Source: Actinomycetota bacterium (GTDB lineage Bacteria; Actinomycetota; Geothermincolia; Fen-727; Anoxymicrobiaceae). From it: a stretch of 5,099 nucleotides of DNA. Where the stretch lies: contig PMDX01000205.1 of NCBI GenBank assembly GCA_003154635.1, forward strand, positions 3,125-8,223. The letters are read 5' to 3'. The notes beneath the pieces were generated by a model, which was not told the origin of the DNA, searched no databases, and worked only from the letters and a program-made list of their open reading frames with translations. Both the position numbers and the translations under genes were made by a program. Below are positions 1 to 5,027 of the stretch, piece by piece (position 1 is the first letter of the stretch; every line of letters starts with the position of its first letter).

Positions 1-191
1 ACCTGATCGATGAGATGGCCGCGTCAGAGAAGGGCAAGGCCCTCGATACGGGCATCAGGATCATGGCAAGGCACATCAAGCGGATACGCGAGGAAGGCCT
101 CGCCGACGGCGTGCACATCATGGCCATTGGCAAGGAAGGCGTCGTTCCGCGGATACTGGAAGAAGCAGAACTCGATATAAACTCGCTATAA
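1..191 (+). CDS. metF: Methylenetetrahydrofolate reductase, C-terminal end (partial)
   Basis: The gene enters from the left edge; only the last 62 codons are visible, in the frame whose codons start at position 3, ending at TAA 189-191. The visible peptide contains DGVHIMAIGKE followed by VPRILEEAEL, the typical last strand and helix of the MetF/MTHFR TIM barrel. The enzyme reduces 5,10-methylene-THF to 5-methyl-THF in the cytoplasm. In an acetogen-type setting this is the last folate step of the methyl branch before methyl transfer to a corrinoid protein. The acsE-like gene downstream on the same strand supports that setting. Cofactor residues and the N-terminus lie outside the window, so whether it is an NADH-linked, ferredoxin-linked or MetV-associated type cannot be told. 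Family assignment rests on a short C-terminal stretch recognised by eye. Confidence 0.8.
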   Translation, partial: LIDEMAASEKGKALDTGIRIMARHIKRIREEGLADGVHIMAIGKEGVVPRILEEAELDINSL

Positions 192-215
192 GTCAAAATA
201 AACAGGTGTTCAGGT

Positions 216-271
216 CGTGCTGCGTGCTCTCGAGCTGTATCCGGTGAGACGCTTGAGATGCACGACGCACG
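216..271 (+). repeat. Imperfect inverted repeat in the leader between metF and the MetE-core gene
   Basis: CGTGCTGCGTGC at 216-227 pairs with GCACGACGCACG at 260-271: two 5-bp blocks separated by two mismatched positions, enclosing 32 nt. No T-run follows, so this is not a standard intrinsic terminator. It lies in the 123-bp gap between metF and the next gene and could form an RNA leader structure or a protein binding site. No known riboswitch consensus, including SAM or cobalamin types, was recognised. Confidence 0.4.
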
Positions 272-291
272 GCCGGACCGTGATAGTGGAT

Positions 292-314
292 TGGTGTAAG
301 ACACCAGGGGAACG
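292..314 (+). promoter_or_regulatory. Small hairpin abutting the ribosome binding site of the MetE-core gene
   Basis: TGGTGT (292-297) and ACACCA (301-306) form a perfect 6-bp stem with the 3-nt loop AAG. The last stem base is the first base of the ribosome binding site AGGGG (306-310), which lies 4 nt before the ATG at 315. The RBS supports that start. The stem could modulate access to the RBS; that is inference. Confidence 0.45.
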
Positions 315-1370
315 ATGGAGGCGATCGAGTTCGATCCAGGGTTCGCTATGATTGCCATTGGGAGCTTACCACACACAGACCCCCAGAAAGCCTGCGATCT
401 AATGCTCAGGGCGTTTCCCGAGGTCGCGGCCTGGCCGCAGTTGCCGAGGCGTGGCTTCAGGGAGAACATGTACGCGCAGTACTCTGAGGGGATGCCAGGG
501 ATCAAGATCGACGTCACCGAGAACCGAATGTGGTTCCAGGTTGACGACGAGCTCGCGGGCGAGCTCGCGGAGTTCTACCAGGCGGTGATCGATGAGGACC
601 TCGACCGCTTCCGGATAAGCGCCGGGTACGCCGCCGGCCTGGATGTTTTTCTGAGCGGGGCGTACGCGGACGACCTTGCGGCGCGGCCTTACGTGAAAGG
701 GCACATGACGGGTCCGATATCGTACGGACTCACAGTCACCGACCAGGACGGGCGGGCGTCGCTGTATAACGAGACGCTCGAGCAGGTGATGGTCAAAGCC
801 CTTGCACTCAAGGGTAGGTGGCAGAGCCGCGAGCTGGCAAAAGCGGCACCGGGCGCGAAGGTGGTTCTCTTCTACGACGAGCCTTACCTGCACTCTGTCG
901 GTTCGGCGCTCATAAGCGTGAGCCGCGAGCAGGTGGTCGGGCACATCAGGGAGTGCCTGGAAGGCTGCGGCGCCGACATAACAGGCGTCCACTGTTGTGG
1001 CAATACCGACTGGTCGCTCGTCTTCGAGACCGGGGTGGACGTCGTGCACTTCGACGCCTACGAGTACATGGAGCCGTTCGTGGCTTACGACCGGGAGATC
1101 GGAGAGCACCTGGAGCGCGGTGGAGCCATTGCCTGGGGAGTGATCCCTAAGGACGAAAACGTCAACACGGTCACTTCGGATGACCTGGTCGGCCTGATGG
1201 AGGGCGGGTTCGACGTTCTCGAGAGCAAGGGACTGGACAGGCATTTGCTGGCGGTGAGGTCCTTTGTCTCTCCATCCTGCGGCCTGGGCTCGGCGAGCGA
1301 AGCCGTCGCGGAAAGGGCTATCGCTCTCACACAGGAAGTGTCGAGCGAGATGCGAGAAAGGTATTTCTAG
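315..1370 (+). CDS. MetE-core (cobalamin-independent methionine synthase C-terminal domain)-like zinc methyltransferase
   Basis: A single-domain TIM-barrel protein of 351 aa in the UROD/MetE superfamily. It is about half the length of canonical MetE and lacks the N-terminal folate-binding half. Visible marks are GSLPHTDP (16-23), YVKGHMTGPIS (126-136), DEPYL (188-192), GVHCCGNTDW (224-233), HFDAYEY (245-251) and SPSCGLGS (319-326). His226-x-Cys228 and Cys322 match the His-x-Cys and distal Cys that bind zinc in MetE and would activate homocysteine thiolate; Asp247 may replace the MetE glutamate ligand. The likely reaction is methyl transfer to a thiol, with homocysteine the best guess. Stand-alone MetE cores are known as folate-independent methionine synthases (Mes families), some proposed to draw methyl groups from Wood-Ljungdahl corrinoid proteins, which fits metF and acsE-like neighbours. 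AGGGG precedes the ATG, and lipA starts one base after the stop. Alternatives are a methylcorrinoid:thiol methyltransferase of the MtaA/MtbA type or another substrate. Superfamily is secure; substrate is not. Confidence 0.8.
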   Translation: MEAIEFDPGFAMIAIGSLPHTDPQKACDLMLRAFPEVAAWPQLPRRGFRENMYAQYSEGMPGIKIDVTENRMWFQVDDELAGELAEFYQAVIDEDLDRFRISAGYAAGLDVFLSGAYADDLAARPYVKGHMTGPISYGLTVTDQDGRASLYNETLEQVMVKALALKGRWQSRELAKAAPGAKVVLFYDEPYLHSVGSALISVSREQVVGHIRECLEGCGADITGVHCCGNTDWSLVFETGVDVVHFDAYEYMEPFVAYDREIGEHLERGGAIAWGVIPKDENVNTVTSDDLVGLMEGGFDVLESKGLDRHLLAVRSFVSPSCGLGSASEAVAERAIALTQEVSSEMRERYF

Positions 1371-1371
1371 T

Positions 1372-2262
1372 ATGAGCTCGGAAGCCCGCTCCGGGCAAAG
1401 GGTGCAGATGCCGAGGTGGATGCACCGCCCGGTGCGTTGCGGTCCGGAGCTGCAGAAGGTAGAGGAAGTCCTCGCCGGGGAACGCCTGAACACGGTCTGC
1501 GTAGGAGCAAAGTGCCCCAACCGGGGCGAGTGCTACTCGGCCGGCACCGCGACCTTCATGATAATGGGCGCGCGATGCACCAGGGGCTGCGCGTTCTGCG
1601 CGGTTCCGACCGGGGGCGTCGAGGCGCTCGACCCCGCTGAGCCCGGGCGGGTTGCGAAGGCTGCGGCCGACTTGGGATTGAGGCACGTCGTAGTCACGTC
1701 GGTAACGCGCGACGACCTGCCTGACGGAGGCGCCGGGCATTTCGCGGCTACCGTCGAGGCGGTGAGGCGCGAGCTTCCCGGGGCAACCGTCGAAGTGCTG
1801 GTCCCGGATTTCGGAGGGCGCGTGGAGGATGTAGACACGGTGATCGGCGCGAGGCCGGACGTCTTCAACCACAATGTCGAGACCGTGCGGCGCCTTTACG
1901 CGGAGGTACGGCCCCAGGCCGAATACGAGCGCACACTAGCTGTGCTCGAGCGGTCGAGCACAGCCGGGCTCGCCACAAAGAGTGGATTCATGGTAGGCCT
2001 CGGAGAGATGATCGAGGAGGTCGACGACCTGCTGGGCGACCTGCTGGTCGCGGGGTGCAGGCTGGTGACCGCGGGGCAGTACCTGCGGCCGTCGGGAGAC
2101 AATACACCGGTTGCCCGTTACTGGGAGCCGGGGGAGTTCGAGGGGCTCGAGACAAGAGCTCGCGGGATGGGTTTTGAGGCTGTCGCCTCGGGCCCGCTGG
2201 TGCGAAGCTCTTACTTCGCCCACGAGATGGCCGACGTGGCGCTGGGGCGCGGCGTGCAATAG
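1372..2262 (+). CDS. lipA: Lipoyl synthase (radical SAM)
   Basis: A 296-aa protein of normal LipA length. It inserts two sulfurs into octanoyl groups on lipoyl-domain proteins such as GcvH or 2-oxoacid dehydrogenase E2, in the cytoplasm. All diagnostic cysteines are present: the auxiliary [4Fe-4S] cluster motif Cys43-x4-Cys48-x5-Cys54 (CVGAKCPNRGEC) and the radical SAM motif Cys69-x3-Cys73-x2-Cys76 (CTRGCAFC). Also present are TSVTRDDLPDGGA, FNHNVETV, TKSGFMVGLGE, QYLRPS and the C-terminal RSSY (278-281), whose serine ligates the auxiliary cluster. The ATG at 1372 is chosen over an in-frame ATG at 1264 inside the previous gene. It is one base past the upstream stop, has AGAAAGG about 10 nt before it, and gives the family length. 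Coupling implies co-transcription with the MetE-core gene. No lipB or lipoate ligase is visible. A lipoyl target consistent with the C1 context would be GcvH, but this is inference. Confidence 0.96.
   Translation: MSSEARSGQRVQMPRWMHRPVRCGPELQKVEEVLAGERLNTVCVGAKCPNRGECYSAGTATFMIMGARCTRGCAFCAVPTGGVEALDPAEPGRVAKAAADLGLRHVVVTSVTRDDLPDGGAGHFAATVEAVRRELPGATVEVLVPDFGGRVEDVDTVIGARPDVFNHNVETVRRLYAEVRPQAEYERTLAVLERSSTAGLATKSGFMVGLGEMIEEVDDLLGDLLVAGCRLVTAGQYLRPSGDNTPVARYWEPGEFEGLETRARGMGFEAVASGPLVRSSYFAHEMADVALGRGVQ
1939..1964 (+). repeat. Perfect 11-bp inverted repeat inside lipA
   Basis: GCTGTGCTCGA (1939-1949) and TCGAGCACAGC (1954-1964) pair perfectly around the tetraloop GCGG. It lies in the lipA reading frame, covering the LAVLERSST segment just before the conserved TKSG motif. 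No T-run follows, and the frame is intact. A perfect stem this long within coding sequence would make a strong mRNA hairpin; no function is established. Confidence 0.7.
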
Positions 2263-2319
2263 CTTCGATGCGCAACTGCGGAAAGGCGCAATAGATAAAG
2301 TTTTCAAAAGGGAGATGGC

Positions 2320-2327
2320 AAGGAGGT
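2320..2327 (+). promoter_or_regulatory. Strong Shine-Dalgarno site of the acsE-like gene
   Basis: AAGGAGGT sits 4 nt before the ATG at 2332 and fixes that start. It is much closer to consensus than the sites of the two upstream genes, suggesting higher translation of the methyltransferase. The preceding 69-bp gap after lipA holds an A/T-rich stretch near 2290-2310 but no promoter I can defend. Confidence 0.85.
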
Positions 2328-2331
2328 AGAG

Positions 2332-3213
2332 ATGTACATCGTCGCAGAGAAGGTCAACGTTATTACCACAAAGATTAAAGATGCCATGGTCGCCAGGGAC
2401 AAGGGGCCAATCCAGGAAATGGTGAAGGTTCAGCTCGAGGGCGGGCCGAACGCCATCGATATAAACCTCGGACCTGCCACGAAGAACGGCCCGGAGATCA
2501 TGCAGTGGATGGTCGAGACGTGTGAAGAGGTCACCGACCTCCCGCTGTCGCTCGACACAATGAACATGGACGCCATGGAGGCGGGCCTCCAGGTCGGCAA
2601 GAACCCCAAGATCATCAACTCGATATCGAACGTCCAGGAGCGCATGGACAGGCTCATCCCGCTCGTTATCAAGTACAAAGCAAAGGCGGTAGGCCTCTGC
2701 ACCAGCGAGGCCGGCGTGCCCCGTGACGACGGGGAGCGCGTCACCAACGGTTACAACCTCATGATGGCGTTCGACGCCGCGGGCATCGGCCACGACGACT
2801 ACTGGATAGACCCCATCGTGCTCCCAATCGGTGTCGCGCAGGACCAGGTTCATAACCTGCTCAAGGCGACCCAGATGTTCAGCGAGCTTCCCGAGAAGCC
2901 ACACCTCATCTGCGGCCTCTCCAATGTCAGCAACAAGTGCGGCCTCTCCCCCGAGAACGCGGAGTTCGTAAACAGGATCTACCTGGCCGTCCTCATGGGA
3001 CATGGCATGGACGCAGCCATCGTCGACCCCAACGACGCGAAGCTTATGGCCGTCGCTCGCCAGGAGAGCCCCGAGTACGACCTGTCACTCATCGCCGAGG
3101 GCCTCAAGGAAGGCGAGCTCGACCTAAACGACCCGCTGCAGCTGGCGATCAAAAAGACGGTAAAGCTTTTCCACGAGGAGACTCTCTTCGCGGCCTCCTA
3201 CCTCGAGCTCTAA
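2332..3213 (+). CDS. acsE: 5-methyltetrahydrofolate:corrinoid/iron-sulfur protein methyltransferase (AcsE/MeTr-like)
   Basis: A 293-aa pterin-binding TIM-barrel protein. Its family transfers the methyl group of 5-methyl-THF to the cobalt of the corrinoid iron-sulfur protein (AcsCD), linking the folate branch to acetyl-CoA synthase. Landmarks are the N-terminal AEKVN, GGPNAIDINLGPA (37-49), SLDTMN (73-78), INSISN (95-100), DYWIDPIVLP (156-165), VAQD (168-171) and CGLSNVSNKCG (194-204). Asp75, Asn96 and Asp160 fall at the positions known to hold the pterin in Moorella MeTr. Asn198 corresponds to that enzyme's mobile Asn199. Relative to about 262 aa in Moorella, there is an acidic C-terminal extension of roughly 30 residues. 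Upstream metF supplies the substrate. The gene is last in the cluster, before an intrinsic terminator. It could instead serve a different corrinoid acceptor, since no acsB, acsC or acsD is visible here; the family call is firm, the partner is inferred. Confidence 0.85.
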   Translation: MYIVAEKVNVITTKIKDAMVARDKGPIQEMVKVQLEGGPNAIDINLGPATKNGPEIMQWMVETCEEVTDLPLSLDTMNMDAMEAGLQVGKNPKIINSISNVQERMDRLIPLVIKYKAKAVGLCTSEAGVPRDDGERVTNGYNLMMAFDAAGIGHDDYWIDPIVLPIGVAQDQVHNLLKATQMFSELPEKPHLICGLSNVSNKCGLSPENAEFVNRIYLAVLMGHGMDAAIVDPNDAKLMAVARQESPEYDLSLIAEGLKEGELDLNDPLQLAIKKTVKLFHEETLFAASYLEL

Positions 3214-3233
3214 ATGACATAGACAAATAACTT

Positions 3234-3265
3234 GAGCCGGGCCTCTCAAGGCCCGGCTCTTTCTA
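3234..3265 (+). terminator. Intrinsic terminator after the acsE-like gene
   Basis: GAGCCGGGCC (3234-3243) and GGCCCGGCTC (3250-3259) form a perfect 10-bp GC-rich stem with the 6-nt loop TCTCAA, followed by TTTCTAT. It starts 20 bp after the acsE-like stop. This is a canonical Rho-independent terminator closing the plus-strand cluster. On the minus strand no T-run follows the stem, so it would not work well for the convergent gene. Confidence 0.92.
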
Positions 3266-3332
3266 TATCAACGTATCTTCCTTCTTGAGCCGAGTTTCTC
3301 AGGCCAGGCTCTTTTCCTCACCGCTTGAGACG

Positions 3333-3369
3333 GGTCTCTCAGCCCCGGCTCCGGGCGGACTGAGAGACC
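3333..3369. repeat. Perfect 10-bp inverted repeat with nested hairpin
   Basis: GGTCTCTCAG (3333-3342) pairs with CTGAGAGACC (3360-3369). The 17-nt interior itself contains CCCGG/CCGGG arms around CT, so a long compound hairpin can form on either strand. A related pair, GGTCTC (3384-3389) with GAGACC (3414-3419), encloses the next unit of the array. No T-run follows on either strand. It may help end transcription of the convergent selenoprotein gene or be drifted terminator sequence. Confidence 0.6.
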
Positions 3370-3427
3370 GCCCTCAAGTATCTGGTCTCAGCACCGGCTC
3401 CGGGCGACGTGGGGAGACCTCAACTGA

Positions 3428-4309
3428 TTATTCCAGCGGGTCCCCGTGCTGAATAAACTCAAGCATCTCGTTGATAGCGTCCTGGGAGGACATCCAGGGC
3501 GTTTGTTCCTTGGGAAACCAGTCCCGCTTCTTGACGTCCTCCTCGGGCCAGGTGTAGGGCAGCTCGATTATCGTCCCAGGCTTCTCGATAGTCCCCACAG
3601 CGTCGAGCATGTGGAGCATGATAGCTCTCTGCATCTCGCGGTCCCCGGGATGTCCCCATATCATGCCGAAAGGGAACTCCACCGCAACGGCTCGTGGAAC
3701 ACCGATCTTCTCGGTGATGAAGGGCATGTTGGTGAGGGACACGGTCACCAGGCCTCGTTCTTCAAGGCTCCGCTGCGCCAGCCCCACGGACTGGACACAG
3801 AGGGGTCAGCCGGACGAGAGCAGCACGAGGTCCACGTCCATATCCATCAGGCGCTCCGCCATGCGGGGCGCACTCTCCCTAACGAACGTCCCGAGTCTTG
3901 GCTGGTAGCCCATGAAGGTCAGATGGTACTCGGACATCCCACCGATTCGGCCTTCGGCGAGCATGTCCTCGAGCGCCGCGAGGGGCAGCATGCAGTTATA
4001 ATCCTCCAGCGCGTGGGAGTTCTCGTAGTGCAGATGGGCGGCGCGGATATCCTGCTGGGAGATTCCCCTGGGTATCTCTCGAAAGGAGGGGTCGCCCCAG
4101 AGTGGCTCCTTCCGTTCGCGGTCGAGGTCGAAGGGGCGGTCGTCCTTGCAATACAGGCCTCCCGAGGAAACCAGTGCAACCTTGCTCTCCTGGATCGCTT
4201 TGCCAGGGGGGGTCCAGGGGATCTCTTCACCGCTGGTGTCGACATAGGGCCAGACTTTCATCGATTCGGCCAGGGTCCTTGGCATGAACTTAAAGCTATT
4301 GACCGCCAT
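3428..4309 (-). CDS. GrdB/PrdB-family selenoprotein with in-frame UGA (Sec168)
   Basis: Reading through one TGA (3806-3808) gives a single 293-residue protein from ATG 4309 to TAA 3428. Both halves are in the same frame and are collinear parts of the selenoprotein B family of glycine, sarcosine, betaine and D-proline reductases. The N-terminal half has KVALVSSGGLYCKDDRPFD (43-61) and a HLHYENSHALEDYN segment (92-105), followed by LPLAALEDMLAEGRIGG. The Sec site reads LLSSG-U-P-L-C-V-Q-S (U168, C171), a U-x-x-C redox motif. After it come VGLAQRSLEERG, TVSLTNMP and GVPRAVAVEFPFG. No signal peptide or membrane segment is seen, so it is probably cytoplasmic. GGAGGT lies 7 nt before the ATG. In true reductases the Sec attacks the substrate carbon next to a pyruvoyl subunit. 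No GrdE, PrdA, GrdA or GrdC partner is visible, so the substrate is unknown. It could be a stand-alone thiol/selenol oxidoreductase. The genome must encode SelA, SelB, SelD and tRNA-Sec for it to be made. Confidence 0.9.
3778..3794 (-). promoter_or_regulatory. Bacterial SECIS-like hairpin downstream of the UGA codon
   Basis: On the coding strand CCAGTCC-GTG-GGGCTGG forms a 7-bp stem (one U-G pair) with the loop GUG. It starts exactly 11 nt after the UGA and is 17 nt long, the same spacing and size as the minimal upper stem-loop of the E. coli fdhF SECIS. The loop begins with G, as bacterial SECIS elements usually require. It lies within codons for CVQSVGLA. It would bind SelB to deliver Sec-tRNA at codon 168. 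Folding was done by eye. Confidence 0.75.
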
Positions 4310-4316
4310 GACTCAT

Positions 4317-4322
4317 ACCTCC
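4317..4322 (-). promoter_or_regulatory. Ribosome binding site of the selenoprotein gene
   Basis: The minus strand reads GGAGGT followed by ATGAGTC and then the ATG at 4309, giving a 7-nt spacer. It settles the start, and an overlapping ATG 7 nt upstream is in a different frame. Confidence 0.8.
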
Positions 4323-4508
4323 GTAGCTAGTGCCGGCCCGGATGGAGTCGCATGTCTAAACTGGAGCTAGACCGTTCTTCTGGAAGATCCCTCCCTCAGC
4401 TGTTGAAGCAACCCCTCTTGACCGATATCGTCCATATGCCGCCGCCAACGCCGACATTCTACTACGAATTGCGTTTTTCAGGCATGGTTGACCCCATTCG
4501 GCGCAATG
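4323..4508. other. Intergenic stretch with no supported gene
   Basis: This segment separates the selenoprotein start from the end of the ArsM-like remnant; both are on the minus strand. The promoter of the selenoprotein gene should lie here, but I see no convincing -35/-10 pair. A plus-strand reading frame at 4352-4540 has no good RBS, no recognisable motif and overlaps the remnant. On the minus strand a short 22-codon peptide (from the ATG at about 4435) has an REGSSRRTV tail that resembles regulator fragments, too little to call. Confidence 0.5.
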
Positions 4509-4997
4509 TCAAACTGTTGGCTTCCGTGCGCGGAATTTGACGCTCTCCGCCTTGCCCTGTGTAGCTACAAGGATCTCTGGAGGGGGAGCTTTGGAGAAAT
4601 CCTCACCCGGACAACAGGATATTACACTGAGCTCATCCGGGCTTAGGACGTGGCGTGAAACGATCGAGAGTTCGGCAAACCCTGTGGATTCTATGATCCT
4701 CCAATAGTCCTCTTCGACCGCGGCGCCTCCCAGGCAATCTGACCAATCAGCGCGCAGAGCCTCCTCCACCTCGGGGTCGACGTGCTCGCTAAGAAGTATG
4801 TCGGAGATCGCGATACGGCCACCGGGTTTCAAGATACGGAACGCCTCGCGATAGACTACGGACTTGTCCGGACACAAGTTGATGACGCAGTTCGAGATCA
4901 CTGCATCGGCAAAACCCTCGGGAAGTCCCGTATCCTCGATCGCGCCGACAATTCCTCCACATGAAAGCGCCCGCCTGAATGACGGGCGCTTCATCAC
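4509..4997 (-). pseudogene. 5'-truncated ArsM-like (arsenite SAM methyltransferase) remnant
   Basis: The frame from ATG 4997 gives 162 aa, against roughly 240-280 for ArsM enzymes. The homologous part starts around residue 18 and includes GFADAVISNCVINL (28-41), PDKSVVYREAFRILKPGGRIAISDILLS (43-70) and DWSDCLGGAAVEEDYWRIIESTGF (84-107). Cys37 and Cys88 lie 51 residues apart, matching the spacing of the two C-terminal arsenite-binding cysteines of ArsM (50 in the algal enzyme). The N-terminal third cysteine and the glycine-rich SAM-binding motif I are absent, and no in-frame extension supplies them: the same frame upstream meets a TAG at 5028-5030. Residues 1-17 are encoded across a terminator-like hairpin, suggesting non-native sequence. 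It could not bind SAM normally, so a decayed gene is the best call. A short functional protein or a sequencing or assembly join are alternatives. Confidence 0.65.
4962..4991 (-). terminator. Terminator-like hairpin after the right-edge gene
   Basis: On the minus strand AAGCGCCCG (4991-4983), a 9-nt loop and CGGGCGCTT (4973-4965) form a perfect 9-bp GC-rich stem followed by only a short TTTCA. It lies 36 bp beyond the TAG of the gene entering from the right edge and so probably ends that transcript. The short T-run makes it weak. It overlaps the first codons of the ArsM-like remnant, arguing that those codons are not natural coding sequence. Confidence 0.6.
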
Positions 4998-5027
4998 GCT
5001 TTCTGGAATATGCCGTGCACCGACCGC

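Larger units (their letters stand above)
3231..3406. repeat. Four degenerate tandem copies of a terminator-like unit in a convergent intergenic region
   Basis: Units begin at 3231 (CTTGAGCCGGG), 3284 (CTTGAGCCGAG), 3324 (CTTGAGACGGG) and 3373 (CTCAAGTATCT). Each carries TCTCA followed within 4-7 nt by GGCTC, giving a common body of about 28 nt at spacings of 53, 40 and 49 nt. Units 3 and 4 share the exact 13-mer CCGGCTCCGGGCG at 3345-3357 and 3394-3406. Hairpin quality decays along the array: unit 1 is a perfect terminator, unit 2 keeps a 5-bp GAGCC/GGCTC stem and a TTTT tail, and units 3 and 4 have lost the T-tract. This suggests duplication of a terminator followed by drift. Confidence 0.65.

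Noticed and set aside
1264..1371. N-terminal extension of lipA from ATG 1264
   Set aside because: It lies inside the end of the MetE-core gene, is Arg/Lys/Ser-rich and unlike LipA; ATG 1372 has an RBS and gives normal length.
399..1520. Long minus-strand open frame (373 codons) opposite the MetE-core gene
   Set aside because: It is the antisense shadow of a well-supported gene in GC-rich DNA; its translation is rich in Arg, His and Val and has no recognisable motif.
1936..3003. Minus-strand open frame of 355 codons spanning lipA and the acsE-like gene
   Set aside because: It crosses two firmly identified plus-strand genes, has no RBS and shows no family motif.
3231..3406. CRISPR array
   Set aside because: The units are degenerate, unequally spaced and hairpin-forming without constant repeats and unique spacers; no cas gene is visible.
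3806..4309. Selenoprotein gene as a nonsense-mutated pseudogene
   Set aside because: The TGA falls exactly at the family's Sec position in a U-x-x-C motif, is followed by a correctly spaced SECIS-like hairpin, and both halves are otherwise intact.
3446..4330. Plus-strand open frame of 294 codons opposite the selenoprotein
   Set aside because: It mirrors the selenoprotein gene; its composition is shadow-like, while the minus-strand readthrough product has clear GrdB-family motifs and an RBS.
4352..4540. 62-codon plus-strand frame
   Set aside because: No convincing RBS or motif, and it runs antisense into the ArsM-like remnant.
4965..4991. Transposon terminal inverted repeat at the ArsM-like break
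   Set aside because: The two arms are only 9 nt apart, no second distant copy or target duplication is seen, and the position fits a terminator for the right-edge gene.
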